From assembly GCA_003562655.1 (NCBI GenBank), contig PWUC01000157.1, positions 1-20,784 on the forward strand: a stretch of 20,784 nt of DNA, read 5' to 3'. This DNA comes from Clostridia bacterium. Its GTDB lineage: Bacteria; Bacillota_E; SLMV01; PUMD01. Under the pieces are notes generated by a model. It was not told where the DNA came from. It did not search any database and saw only the letters and a list, made by a program, of their open reading frames with translations. The translations under genes were made by a program, and so were the position numbers. This document shows positions 1-6,950 of the stretch, piece by piece. The stretch's first letter is position 1, and each line of letters begins with the position of its first letter.

Positions 1-173
1 GCCCGCTCGAGCTCGTGTTTGTCCACTATATTCGGCAGGACAATGAGATCCATGAACCGCTTTATGAATGTGGACTTGCCCGTCCTGACAGGACCACTCA
101 CCCCAATGTAGATATCTCCGCCTGTGCGTTCGGCTATGTCGTGAAAGACCGCCGCTCCATTATCTTCTACCAT
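1..173 (-). CDS. spoIVA: Stage IV sporulation protein A, N-terminal part (runs off the window)
   Basis: SpoIVA is the ATPase that polymerises on the forespore surface in the mother cell and forms the basement layer of the spore coat. The 57 complete codons seen begin with an ATG at 173-171 and include FHDIAERTGGDIYIGVSGPV, followed directly by a P-loop, VRTGKSTFIKRFMDL (about residues 29-43). This is the highly conserved SpoIVA N-terminus. An AGGAGGG ribosome binding site at 184-190 lies 10 bases upstream and supports this start. The rest of the gene (the family is about 490 residues) lies beyond the window edge. Its position downstream of gpsA and der in the same direction is the usual Bacillota arrangement, although here an accessory island of about 2.7 kb separates it from gpsA. 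A sigma-E-like promoter lies upstream, which fits the known mother-cell expression of the family. Confidence 0.95.
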   Translation of the reverse strand, partial: MVEDNGAAVFHDIAERTGGDIYIGVSGPVRTGKSTFIKRFMDLIVLPNIVDKHELER

Positions 174-232
174 GCCCCAGCATCCCTCCTTCGGCACACC
201 GGTCCCTTCCTCCCGGACACACCATGATCACT

Positions 233-248
233 TGTCCGCACGCGGACA
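233..248. repeat. Perfect palindrome at the predicted spoIVA transcription start
   Basis: TGTCCGC and GCGGACA form a perfect 7-base inverted repeat separated by 2 bases. It lies just downstream of the candidate -10 box, overlapping the predicted start of transcription. It could be an operator half-site pair for a regulator or a 5'-end hairpin in the spoIVA mRNA. The sequence alone cannot decide. Confidence 0.5.
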
Positions 249-250
249 GT

Positions 251-280
251 AATGTATATGAAGTGCAGGGGATAATATGA
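251..280 (-). promoter_or_regulatory. Candidate sigma-E-type promoter for spoIVA
   Basis: On the minus strand a -35-like TCATATT (280-274) is followed after 15 bases by TATACATT (258-251). This resembles the sigma-E pattern (KMATATT, 13-15 bases, CATACAMT), with mismatches at the first and seventh -10 positions. It would start transcription near 243 and give a leader of about 70 bases before the spoIVA ATG. spoIVA is a sigma-E gene in Bacillus subtilis. The match is by eye only. Confidence 0.5.
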
Positions 281-498
281 ACAGGCGGGAGAATCCTCAG
301 TTTGGGACTGCCACCTTCCTGCTGGATCGCCGGCCCGGGCGGTCTGTTCTGTCGCAGAGTGACCGTTACAGCAGGGCCCGGCACGACCGACAATGCCGCC
401 CGGCTGACGCTGAATGAACCTGGGAGGCGCCCCGACGGAAACCGAATGCTCATGGGGCTCAGGCACAAGCCGGTCGCCTCAGTAGCACGTCGTCAGGA

Positions 499-930
499 TC
501 AGACTCCCGCACCAGGAACTTTCAGTCTCTCATAGTCCTCTTTTGGCCTCAGAGCATCGTACTTCACATGCAGAAAGCCCAGGTTGACCTGCTCGTGATA
601 GACACCCGCTATGAGAACGGACATCAGCGATTTCCCTCTGTGCTCAGATGAGAACCCCAACACCCCGGGTTAGCGAGGAGTTTGCCCCTCCAGCTGATAT
701 ATGCCTGATTGTGAGTGTGGCCAAGCAAATGCATCCTGCATCCACCTCGGCGAACTCCTGTATGATCGTATTCAGGCACTGGCCGGAAGATCACAGCCCT
801 GCCGGGAATGCATCAGTTGATGTACTCCGGGGCTAAGGACCGTCAACTCTTGCACGCCAGGCCAAAGATCAACGCAACTGGTGAGCAAAAGGTGCTGTTT
901 CTCAAGGGCAGTATCTGCCGATCAATCCCG
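499..930 (-). pseudogene. Decayed calcineurin-like metallophosphoesterase (C-terminal two thirds)
   Basis: No intact frame exists, but joining minus-strand frames gives a recognisable protein. One frame reads LNTIIQEFAEVDAGCIC (about 770-720). A shift near 730 leads to LLGHTHNQAYISWRGKLLAN plus PGC, the GHTH metal-binding motif followed 13 residues later by the NPG motif of Metallophos_2 proteins. A second shift near 630 leads to KSLMSVLIAGVYHEQVNLGF and then HVKYDALRPKEDYERL, ending at a TGA (501-499). This matches the family's C-terminal strand order (alanine/leucine-rich strand, then a V-x-YD motif). Upstream of 780 a 43-codon open stretch may continue it. The N-terminal DxH and GNHD motifs were not found, so the 5' boundary is uncertain. 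At least two frameshifts make it non-functional. Confidence 0.6.
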
Positions 931-1320
931 GCTACTCTATCTCGATCCCGAGCAGGCTGCATGCCGAAGAACTCAGCCTGCTTTGCTTCAAGACCACGTG
1001 CCCGCCGATTTCTGAGGGTTCACTCCAGCTCTTCGTGCTCTCCGTCAAGGGGGCAGGGTCCTCTGCAGCAATCGGTCGGGTTTGCAAAGCTCGGAGGAAA
1101 ATGGACTCTGCCGTCCAAAGAGTATAGTATGCATGGGGCATTTTCTGGACTCCCTTCTGCCTCTTCTCAGCCAGGGCGGTCCAGGCCCCAGTCGCTTGAG
1201 GGTCTGATGTCATGTCTGACACCACCAGTCGACCCAAACCGCGATGTCCGCCGGGCGCCACAAAATCGGGCCCAGGCGGGGGCGAATTCCCCGGCCTCGA
1301 CCGCCGGGCTGTAGAGAGTA
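931..1320. other. Stretch with no recognisable gene
   Basis: Several open frames cross this 390-base stretch on both strands, but none has a convincing ribosome binding site, motif or codon pattern. It may contain the eroded N-terminus of the metallophosphoesterase relic and the promoter of the aldo/keto reductase gene. I could not find a clear -35/-10 pair. A short inverted repeat (TGTCA-tgtc-TGACA, near 1208-1221) is the only structure noticed. Confidence 0.5.
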
Positions 1321-1338
1321 TTCCGGGAGGTGCACACA

Positions 1339-2289
1339 GTGAAAATGATCGATTGGGGCCAGGGGTGGAAGGTGAGCACCCTGTGCTTCGGCGTGCTGCC
1401 CATGGGACCGGCGGGAAAGGGTCTGTCAGCCTCCGAGGGAGGCGAGCTCCTGCTCGAATCCTTCCGCCTCGGCGTCAACTTCATCGACACCGCCCAGAGC
1501 TACGGTACCTACCCCCACATCCGGTACGCCCTCGATAGGCACGCGGGCGACAAGATCTACGTCGCAACGAAGTCCGCTGCGGAATCCTACGACGACATGG
1601 AGGAGGCTGTAATCGAGGCCCAGGAGGAACTCGGACTGAAGCACATCGACATCTTCCACCTTCACGCGGCCAGGGTGAAGCCCGATGTCTTCGAGGAGAG
1701 GCGCGGCGCCCTGCAATGCCTGTGGGACTACCGGGCGCGCGGGATCATCGGGCGGGTGGGCATTGCCACCCACTCCGCAGCCGTGGTCGAACGGGCAGCA
1801 GACGAGGATGCGGTCGAGGTCATTTTCCCGCTGATCAACATGACGGGACACGGAGTCCTCGACGGGGACCGGGACGATATGATCCGTGCGATCGAGGGGG
1901 TGCACAGGACGGGCAGGCCGATGTATGCAATGAAGGCCTATGCGGGGGGCAATCTGCTGGGAGACCGCAGGGGAGCCCTCGACTTCGTGACCTCGCTGAA
2001 GGGCATTGATGTAGTGGCAGTGGGCATGGTCAATGCCAAGGAGCTGCTGGTGAACGTGGCACTCCTCGAGGATTCTAAGGTGGATGAGAGGCTGTGGAAG
2101 GAGACGGCCCAGAACACCAAGCAGGTGTTTATCGCACCCTTCTGCAGCGGCTGCGGCACCTGCCTGGATCGCTGCCCCAACGACGCCCTTTACCTGGAGG
2201 ACGGCATCTGCAAGATCAGGCCCGATGAGTGCATACTCTGTGGATACTGTGCTCCAGACTGCCCGGAATTCGCCATAAGGATGGTCTAG
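1339..2289 (+). CDS. Aldo/keto reductase with C-terminal 2x[4Fe-4S] ferredoxin domain
   Basis: This is a 316-residue protein with an N-terminal aldo/keto reductase barrel (about residues 8-260) fused to a bacterial ferredoxin domain. The barrel shows the catalytic set: FIDTAQSYGT (Asp50, Tyr55), VATKSA (Lys78) and FHLHA (His109). The C-terminus carries CSGCGTCLDRCP (Cys269, 272, 275, 279) and CILCGYCAPDCP (Cys298, 301, 304, 308), two complete cubane-cluster motifs. Such fusions occur in anaerobes, and the physiological substrate is usually unknown. The GTG at 1339 is preferred because GGGAGG ends 8 bases before it. A GTG at 1330 and an ATG at 1345 are alternatives. It is the only intact gene in the spoIVA-gpsA island and is transcribed against its flanking block. 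An HD-hydrolase relic follows about 55 bases downstream on the same strand. Confidence 0.93.
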   Translation: MKMIDWGQGWKVSTLCFGVLPMGPAGKGLSASEGGELLLESFRLGVNFIDTAQSYGTYPHIRYALDRHAGDKIYVATKSAAESYDDMEEAVIEAQEELGLKHIDIFHLHAARVKPDVFEERRGALQCLWDYRARGIIGRVGIATHSAAVVERAADEDAVEVIFPLINMTGHGVLDGDRDDMIRAIEGVHRTGRPMYAMKAYAGGNLLGDRRGALDFVTSLKGIDVVAVGMVNAKELLVNVALLEDSKVDERLWKETAQNTKQVFIAPFCSGCGTCLDRCPNDALYLEDGICKIRPDECILCGYCAPDCPEFAIRMV

Positions 2290-2291
2290 AC

Positions 2292-2341
2292 GTCTGGACG
2301 CTTCCCTTCACAGGTCAGGGAAGGGAGCCATGACACCAGAC
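2292..2341 (+). terminator. Possible hairpin after the aldo/keto reductase gene
   Basis: An outer stem GTCTGG/CCAGAC (2292-2297 and 2336-2341) encloses an inner stem CTTCCCT/AGGGAAG (2301-2307 and 2317-2323), starting a few bases after the TAG stop. There is no T-run, so a role as an intrinsic terminator is doubtful. It could be an mRNA-stabilising structure. Confidence 0.3.
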
Positions 2342-2344
2342 CTG

Positions 2345-2941
2345 AAGCATCTGTAGACAGGGATTGATCCCAGCTCCAACGGGACGTTGCGCGTTTCCTG
2401 GTGGCTCCGGCAGGCGGAAACAGCCCGGCGAAGCCGTCCTGACGCCCGGTAGGCTCGCTGAACGATTCGACGCGGACCCCGACGGGCCGCCCAGCAACCG
2501 CAGCCCGCTGCACGTTGTGAGCAAGGTCTGGTGGCCGGTGAAAAAGCTCGAGGCAGCCTGATTTCTCGGTATCGGTGTTCCGCCTGCCGAGGCCCCCTTC
2601 CCTTCTTCACGGGAAAGTGTCCGCGGTGTTCGCCCGGGAGCTGTTCACATTGGCGACGCAGCCATACCCGGCGCTATCGCCTGCCACCGAGCGCTGAGAT
2701 CCGGGGCATGTGTGTTGGACACAATCATACTGGTGGCGAACAAGCTGTCCTGGCAACCGGAGGATGCCCCCTTTAACAAGCCGATGGAGAGGGCCCTGGA
2801 GATATCCGTTCATCCCTCTGGGCTCGTATATGAAGCATCTCTGGACGCAGCGCTCCGACAAAGGATGGTGGCGTTTCTGCGGCACCTTGAGTCCCGTCTT
2901 CACATCATCAACCTTCGCGAAGCGGCACCCCGTTCAGGGAC
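2345..2941 (+). pseudogene. Decayed HD-domain phosphohydrolase
   Basis: Joining frames recovers most of a small HD-superfamily hydrolase. LQRDVARFLV starts near 2374. A frameshift near 2410-2430 leads to GRLAERFDADPDG and SPLHVVSKV, which corresponds to the family's LA-x-RFGADP and LHDIS core, but the metal-binding Asp of the HD pair is Val. An in-frame TGA (2559-2561) interrupts the gene. The same frame then continues with FLGIGVPPAEAPF, AIPGAIACHRALRSG, VLDTIILVANKLSWQPEDAP and MERALEIS, matching the family's 'AIxxHTTL', 'LDxxxxxADKxxW' and 'ALxxSL' segments in order. The HTT and ADK positions are also altered (HRA, ANK). The gene therefore has a frameshift, a stop and lost catalytic residues. 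It runs up to the end of the convergent gpsA gene. Confidence 0.7.
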
Positions 2942-2944
2942 TCA
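2888..2944. repeat. Inverted repeat at the gpsA 3' end
   Basis: TGAGTCCC (2888-2895) and GGGACTCA (2937-2944) are perfect 8-base inverted copies. They enclose a central palindrome, CTTCGCGAAG (about 2913-2922). The structure sits where gpsA and the HD-hydrolase relic converge. No T-run is present on either strand, so it may be an mRNA 3'-end structure or chance. Confidence 0.35.
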
Positions 2945-3991
2945 CGGGCGATACCCACCCAGGATGCCCGACCCCGTCACAAATTCCTCCTCGCGCTCGG
3001 TCCGGGCAGCCCGTTCCATCAGCTCCTCCACTGCCGCTGTTGGGGCTTTCCCCGCAAACAGGATCTGGTGCAGCTGTTCCGCGATGGGCATCTCGACGTC
3101 ACACCGGTGGGCGAGTTCCCGGACCGCTCGCGTGGCGCGGATCCCCTCCACCGTCTCCCCGGTGGCCACAATCTCCTCAACGGTCTGGCCCCGGCCCAGG
3201 GCCAGTCCCGCCCGGCGATTCCGGCTCAGGTCACTGGTGCAGGTCAGCACCATGTCACCCAGGCCGGACAGCCCCGCAAAGGTGAAGGGGTGGGCTCCCA
3301 ACCTCACGCCGAGCCTGGCCAGCTCCGCCAGGCCGCGGGTTATCAGGGTCGACTGGATGTTGACCCCGAGTCCCAGGCTATCCACCATTCCCACCGCGAT
3401 GGCGTAGACGTTCTTCAGCGCCCCTCCCAGCTCCACGCCCACCAGGTCGTCGCTGGTATATACCCGGAGGCCAGGACCGCTCAGAATCTGCTGAACGCGA
3501 CGGGCGCACTCCTCATCCCTGCAGGCCACCACGGTGCCGGCAGGCAGACCGCGGATGATCTCCCCGGCGAAATTCGGCCCCGAAAGCGCGCACAGAAGCT
3601 CCTCTGAACCTGATTCCAGCTCTTCGGCCAGCACCTGCGTCATGCGCAGGTCACTGCCGGGTTCCAGGCCCTTGGTGACGCTGACCACGGGAGCGCCCCC
3701 CGGGTACTGCAGGGCCAGGCGACCGGCAAAGTCCCTGATGCCCGAGGATGCCACCGCAACCAGAACCACATCACTGCCTCGCAGTGCCTCGCCCAGGTCC
3801 GCGGTGGGGTTGATCGCGGGCGCCAGCTCGTACTGTTGAAGGTAATCGGGGTTATGCCGGGTCTGCATCATCTGCCGCACCTGTCCGGCCCTGCGGCCCC
3901 ATAACAGGACCTCATTGCCGCAGCGGGCCGCCACAGCGGCCAGGGCAGTCCCCCAGCTGCCCGCCCCCAGCACAGCCACCTTCGCACCCAT
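2942..3991 (-). CDS. gpsA: NAD(P)-dependent glycerol-3-phosphate dehydrogenase
   Basis: This cytosolic enzyme reduces dihydroxyacetone phosphate to sn-glycerol-3-phosphate, the backbone for phospholipids. The protein has 349 residues, the usual length. The N-terminal Rossmann motif VLGAGSWGTALA (about 7-18), SGPNFAGEI (137-145), the catalytic Lys193 in ELGGALKNVYAIAVG, and FAGLSGLGDMVLTCTS followed by SRNRRAGL are all present. The ATG is preceded by AGAGGAG. It lies 20 bases downstream of plsY, whose enzyme consumes its product, so the two are very likely co-transcribed. In this lineage spoIVA would normally follow directly, but an island intervenes here. Confidence 0.98.
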   Translation of the reverse strand: MGAKVAVLGAGSWGTALAAVAARCGNEVLLWGRRAGQVRQMMQTRHNPDYLQQYELAPAINPTADLGEALRGSDVVLVAVASSGIRDFAGRLALQYPGGAPVVSVTKGLEPGSDLRMTQVLAEELESGSEELLCALSGPNFAGEIIRGLPAGTVVACRDEECARRVQQILSGPGLRVYTSDDLVGVELGGALKNVYAIAVGMVDSLGLGVNIQSTLITRGLAELARLGVRLGAHPFTFAGLSGLGDMVLTCTSDLSRNRRAGLALGRGQTVEEIVATGETVEGIRATRAVRELAHRCDVEMPIAEQLHQILFAGKAPTAAVEELMERAARTEREEEFVTGSGILGGYRP

Positions 3992-4011
3992 GGGATCTGT
4001 TCACACTCCTC

Positions 4012-4605
4012 TCACCTGCTGCTCCCCATCTTTCGCTCTTCCCCGCGCCGGAGGCGGTCGATGTTTTCGCGATGCTGCCACACGAGCCACACCACGGCCA
4101 CCAGGGCCGCCCCTTTGTAGGGCAGAGGGTAGGGACCAAACTGCAGCACCACCGCCCCGATGGTAATCCCCAGCATTGACCCCAGCGACATGTAGCGGGT
4201 CAGGATCACGGTGAGGACCACGATCCCGAGGCCGATTGGTACCACCACCGGGGCCATATACAGAAAGATCCCCGCCGTCGTCGCCGCTCCCTTGCCCCCC
4301 CTGAAGTTCAGAAACACGGACCAGTTGTGTCCTGCGATCGCCAGCAGGCCGCTGACAGCGACCGCCACCGGCGAGAACGGCTGGACCAGCTGCCCGGCCA
4401 GATAACACGCAGCCAGCCCCTTGCCAGCATCAAGGATCAGCACGATGAGGGCCCAGACCGGACCCAGGAGGCGAAAGGCGTTGGTGGTGCCGATGTTGCC
4501 GCTGCCGTGATCGCGGATGTCCTTACCGTGCAGCTTACCCACCAGGTAGCCAATGGGTACAGATCCGATCAGATACCCGATAGAAACAGCCAGGACTGTA
4601 GGCAT
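4012..4605 (-). CDS. plsY: Acyl-phosphate:glycerol-3-phosphate acyltransferase
   Basis: This integral membrane enzyme makes lysophosphatidate by moving an acyl group from acyl-phosphate to glycerol-3-phosphate, the first committed phospholipid step. The 197-residue hydrophobic protein has family motifs in order: IGYLIGSVPIGYLVGKL at the N-terminus, DIRDHGSGNIGTTNAFRLLG (motif 1), AIAGHNWSVFLNFRGGKGAA (motif 2), and a third conserved region with SLGSMLGI before a basic C-terminal tail. An AAGGGAG box sits 7-8 bases before the ATG. It lies between der and gpsA and pairs functionally with gpsA. The lysophosphatidate would be used by PlsC, encoded at 13304-13915. Confidence 0.97.
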   Translation of the reverse strand: MPTVLAVSIGYLIGSVPIGYLVGKLHGKDIRDHGSGNIGTTNAFRLLGPVWALIVLILDAGKGLAACYLAGQLVQPFSPVAVAVSGLLAIAGHNWSVFLNFRGGKGAATTAGIFLYMAPVVVPIGLGIVVLTVILTRYMSLGSMLGITIGAVVLQFGPYPLPYKGAALVAVVWLVWQHRENIDRLRRGEERKMGSSR

Positions 4606-4668
4606 CTGAGACTCCCTTCACATATACTCAGAATAACCAATTCGCCTTCAGGTGGGGAAAAGCCTTCC

Positions 4669-6003
4669 TCATTCCGATCTTCTGAACAACAGACGCACCG
4701 GAGTCCCCGACAGGCCCAGAGCTGCACGCAGAGCCCTGTCGAGGTAACGCCGGTAATTATCGGTGATGAGCCTGGGATCATTGGCAAAGAACAGAAAGGT
4801 TGGAGGGCCATCTGCCACCTGGGTGACATAATACAGGCGGAGCTTCCGTCCACTCCTGGAAACGGGGGGCTCGTGCCGCTGGAGGATCCGTCTGACCGTC
4901 CGGTTCAGCTCTGATGTGGGCACCTGGGCTCTCCAACACCGGTGAGCGGCCAGCACCATCTCCGGGATCCGCATGATCCTCTGCCCGGTGAGGGCCGATA
5001 TGGACACGGCCGGGGCATAGTCAACCAGGTAAAGGCGCCGATGTATGAGGTCGGTGTAATCGTCCCATGTCTGGTCCCCGGCCTCCACCATGTCCCATTT
5101 GTTGACCACGATGACCGCAGCCTTGCCCTCCCGGCGCGTATAGTTGGCTATGCGCCCGTCCTGCTCGGTGACCATCTCCAGGGCATCCAGGAGCAGAAGC
5201 ACCACGTCGCTGCTCCGCACCGCCCTGAGGGCCCGGGACACACTGTGCCATTCCAGCTTCTCCTCCACCCTCGAACGCTTTCTGAGCCCCGCAGTATCCA
5301 CGAAGACGAAATCCTGTCCCTGCCACCGCCAGCCCACCTCCACCGCGTCCCGGGTCGTCCCGGGACGCTCGGAGACCAGCACCCGTTCATCACGCAGCAG
5401 CGCGTTCAGCAGCGAGGACTTTCCCACGTTGGGCCGGCCCACGATCGCAACCCTGACCTCGTCCTGCCGCCCTTCATCCGCCGCGTCCCCGGGCAGCAGA
5501 ACCGCCACCACCGCGTCCAGCAGATCCCCGGTGTTGTGACCGTGCTCCGCCGAGATGGGTATGGGCTCGCCCAGGCCCAGACCGTAGAACTCGGAGATGT
5601 CCCCGGCCGGCGACCGTGATTCCATCTTATTGACCGCCAGGATCACGGGTAGCCCCCGCGAACGCAAAAGCTCAGCCATCATTTCATCCAGGGCGGTCAT
5701 GCCTGCCCGGCCATCGACGACACAGATTGCGGCATCGGCCGCGTCCAGGGCGATCTCCGCCTGCCGGCGTATCGCCGCCGAAAGCTGCCTCGCAGAGGGC
5801 TCCATGTCCCGCCGGTCATCCTCCCATCCCCCGGTGTCCACGGCAACAAACTCCCGCCCCGTCCACTCGACCTCACCATAGATCCTGTCACGGGTGACAC
5901 CCGGGGTCCTGTCGGTAATGGAACGTCGCTCACCGACCAACCGGTTGAACAGGGTCGATTTCCCGACATTGGGTCTACCGACGATCGCCACTACCGATTT
6001 CAC
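4669..6003 (-). CDS. der: Ribosome-assembly GTPase Der (EngA)
   Basis: Der is an essential two-domain GTPase in late 50S subunit assembly. The 444-residue protein has the double G-domain layout. Domain 1 has GRPNVGKSTLFN, DTGGWE and a G4 motif that reads NKME instead of NKxD. Domain 2 has GRPNVGKSSLLN, DTAGLRKR, NKWDMVE and SALTGQ. A C-terminal KH-like domain contains KLRLYYVTQVADGPPTFLFF and FANDP, as in the family. I place the start at the GTG at 6003 (MKSVVAIVGRPNVGKS) because GGGGAG lies 5 bases upstream. A GTG at 6009 would be too close to it. The gene follows DUF3189 after about 75 bases and precedes plsY by 63 bases. Confidence 0.97.
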   Translation of the reverse strand: MKSVVAIVGRPNVGKSTLFNRLVGERRSITDRTPGVTRDRIYGEVEWTGREFVAVDTGGWEDDRRDMEPSARQLSAAIRRQAEIALDAADAAICVVDGRAGMTALDEMMAELLRSRGLPVILAVNKMESRSPAGDISEFYGLGLGEPIPISAEHGHNTGDLLDAVVAVLLPGDAADEGRQDEVRVAIVGRPNVGKSSLLNALLRDERVLVSERPGTTRDAVEVGWRWQGQDFVFVDTAGLRKRSRVEEKLEWHSVSRALRAVRSSDVVLLLLDALEMVTEQDGRIANYTRREGKAAVIVVNKWDMVEAGDQTWDDYTDLIHRRLYLVDYAPAVSISALTGQRIMRIPEMVLAAHRCWRAQVPTSELNRTVRRILQRHEPPVSRSGRKLRLYYVTQVADGPPTFLFFANDPRLITDNYRRYLDRALRAALGLSGTPVRLLFRRSE

Positions 6004-6078
6004 ATGCACTCCCCCATCCTCTACTGCACCTGTGCCGCTTCCTAAACACTACGTCAACAGAGAGAGACTGGCAAGATA

Positions 6079-6546
6079 CTACCGGGGCGGGTGGGGCCGG
6101 TCCAGTCTCCGTTCGACGCCCTCAACATAGCAGACAAGCCGGGGGTGCGCTCGCCTCACCCCCCGGATCACCAGGGGGCGGCCCAGCCAGGTCAGACGGA
6201 GACGGCAGGACAGGAACCCGCCGACTCTCAGCAGCCACCCGGCCGCCGGAAGGGTGTGACAGCCGATGATCTCCCCCTGCTTCCAGCCGACCACATCCAT
6301 CAGCTGCAAATACAGCGGCCACAGGACCTCGGTCCCGCCGCCCAGGCCGAGGGCCTTCACCTCCACGCCCCGGCGGTCGCGGCCCAGATGATGGATCTGG
6401 CCGATCCGCGTCTGAAGGGAGTCAAACTGCTCCAGCCCCTCGAAGTCGTCCCGGCCGAGGACACCCTCACGGGGCAATCTGCCCAGGTGCAGGGCAGCGC
6501 TGACAACAGAGGTGTGGGCGCCGCCGTAGCAGTGATAGACCACCAC
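6079..6546 (-). CDS. DUF3189 family protein
   Basis: This is a protein of about 155 residues of the DUF3189 family, whose function is not known. Its members occur in spore-forming Clostridia. The start of the mature family fold is clear: VVYHCYGGAHTSVVSAALHL, with the conserved YHCxGGAHxS motif, and later GVEVKALGLGGGTEVLWPLY. The start is chosen at the GTG at 6546 because a GAGAGG box lies about 8 bases upstream and family members begin at this point. A later GTG (6543) is equivalent. However, the same frame stays open and coding-like for a further 70 codons upstream, with an in-frame ATG at 6642. It is therefore possible that the true product is longer. It belongs to the YIEGIA, capping protein, DUF3189, der series. 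Confidence 0.82.
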   Translation of the reverse strand: MVVYHCYGGAHTSVVSAALHLGRLPREGVLGRDDFEGLEQFDSLQTRIGQIHHLGRDRRGVEVKALGLGGGTEVLWPLYLQLMDVVGWKQGEIIGCHTLPAAGWLLRVGGFLSCRLRLTWLGRPLVIRGVRRAHPRLVCYVEGVERRLDRPHPPR

Positions 6547-6754
6547 CGGCCGGGTCCACCTCTCGGGGCAGATCAACCGGGGGCGGTACCGCCAGGGCCC
6601 ATCGACCCCACCGGGGGCGGGGGGGCCCAACACCGACGTCATGATGTTTCGACAGACCCGCGTCCAGCCTCCGCCCTCGACATAGTAATCTCCCCGCGAT
6701 TTCCTGAGAGCAATGAATCTCTCCCGGTGAGGCCGGGCATGCAGGATGATCTCG
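6547..6754 (-). other. Open, coding-like stretch in frame with the DUF3189 gene, no normal start
   Basis: Directly after the capping-protein stop (TAG, 6757-6755) the DUF3189 frame reads EIILHARPHRERFIALRKSR, GDYYVEGGGWTRVCRNIMTS and then VLGPPAPGG into the DUF3189 protein without a stop. Third codon positions are mostly G or C, as in real genes here. No ATG, GTG or TTG with a ribosome binding site opens it. An ATT overlapping the upstream stop (CATTAGC) is the only start-like codon near its beginning. It may be an N-terminal domain, a fused or start-eroded small gene, or a leader. I do not recognise the sequence. Confidence 0.4.
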
Positions 6755-6949
6755 CTAATGCTGGACCACCAGGAACACACCGTTTCCCATGTCGTGGGCG
6801 ACGGCGTCCAGGATCCTGGACATCTGCAGGGCCATCTCCGCCATCTCCTCCTCATCGCCGGCAACAAACACGGGAACCCCTCCCCCCACCACCCGTTCCG
6901 GGTCCGTGGTGATGCAGGCGACGGGCCACTTTTCCATCCGGGTCTTCAT
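6755..6949 (-). CDS. Capping complex subunit for YIEGIA
   Basis: This small soluble protein of 64 residues begins MKTRMEKWPVACITTDPERV. It has the family features of an ITT-D start strand, GGGVPVFVAGDEEEM, a helix (MALQMSRILDAVAHD) and the terminal MGNGVFLVVQH, in which the GNGV and final VQH are typical. The family is known as the partner of YIEGIA membrane proteins in spore-forming Clostridia, and its exact role is unclear. The ATG lies one base after the YIEGIA-gene stop, with a GGGAGGG ribosome binding site inside that gene, so translation is coupled. The length matches the family. Confidence 0.88.
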   Translation of the reverse strand: MKTRMEKWPVACITTDPERVVGGGVPVFVAGDEEEMAEMALQMSRILDAVAHDMGNGVFLVVQH

Positions 6950-6950
6950 G

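Noticed and set aside
2559..2561. Selenocysteine or other recoding of the in-frame TGA in the HD-hydrolase frame
   Set aside because: A frameshift upstream and loss of the HD, HTT and ADK residues show general decay, and no selenocysteine-insertion hairpin was evident.
6004..6078. TTGACG upstream of der as a -35 box
   Set aside because: No -10-like sequence follows at 16-18 bases.
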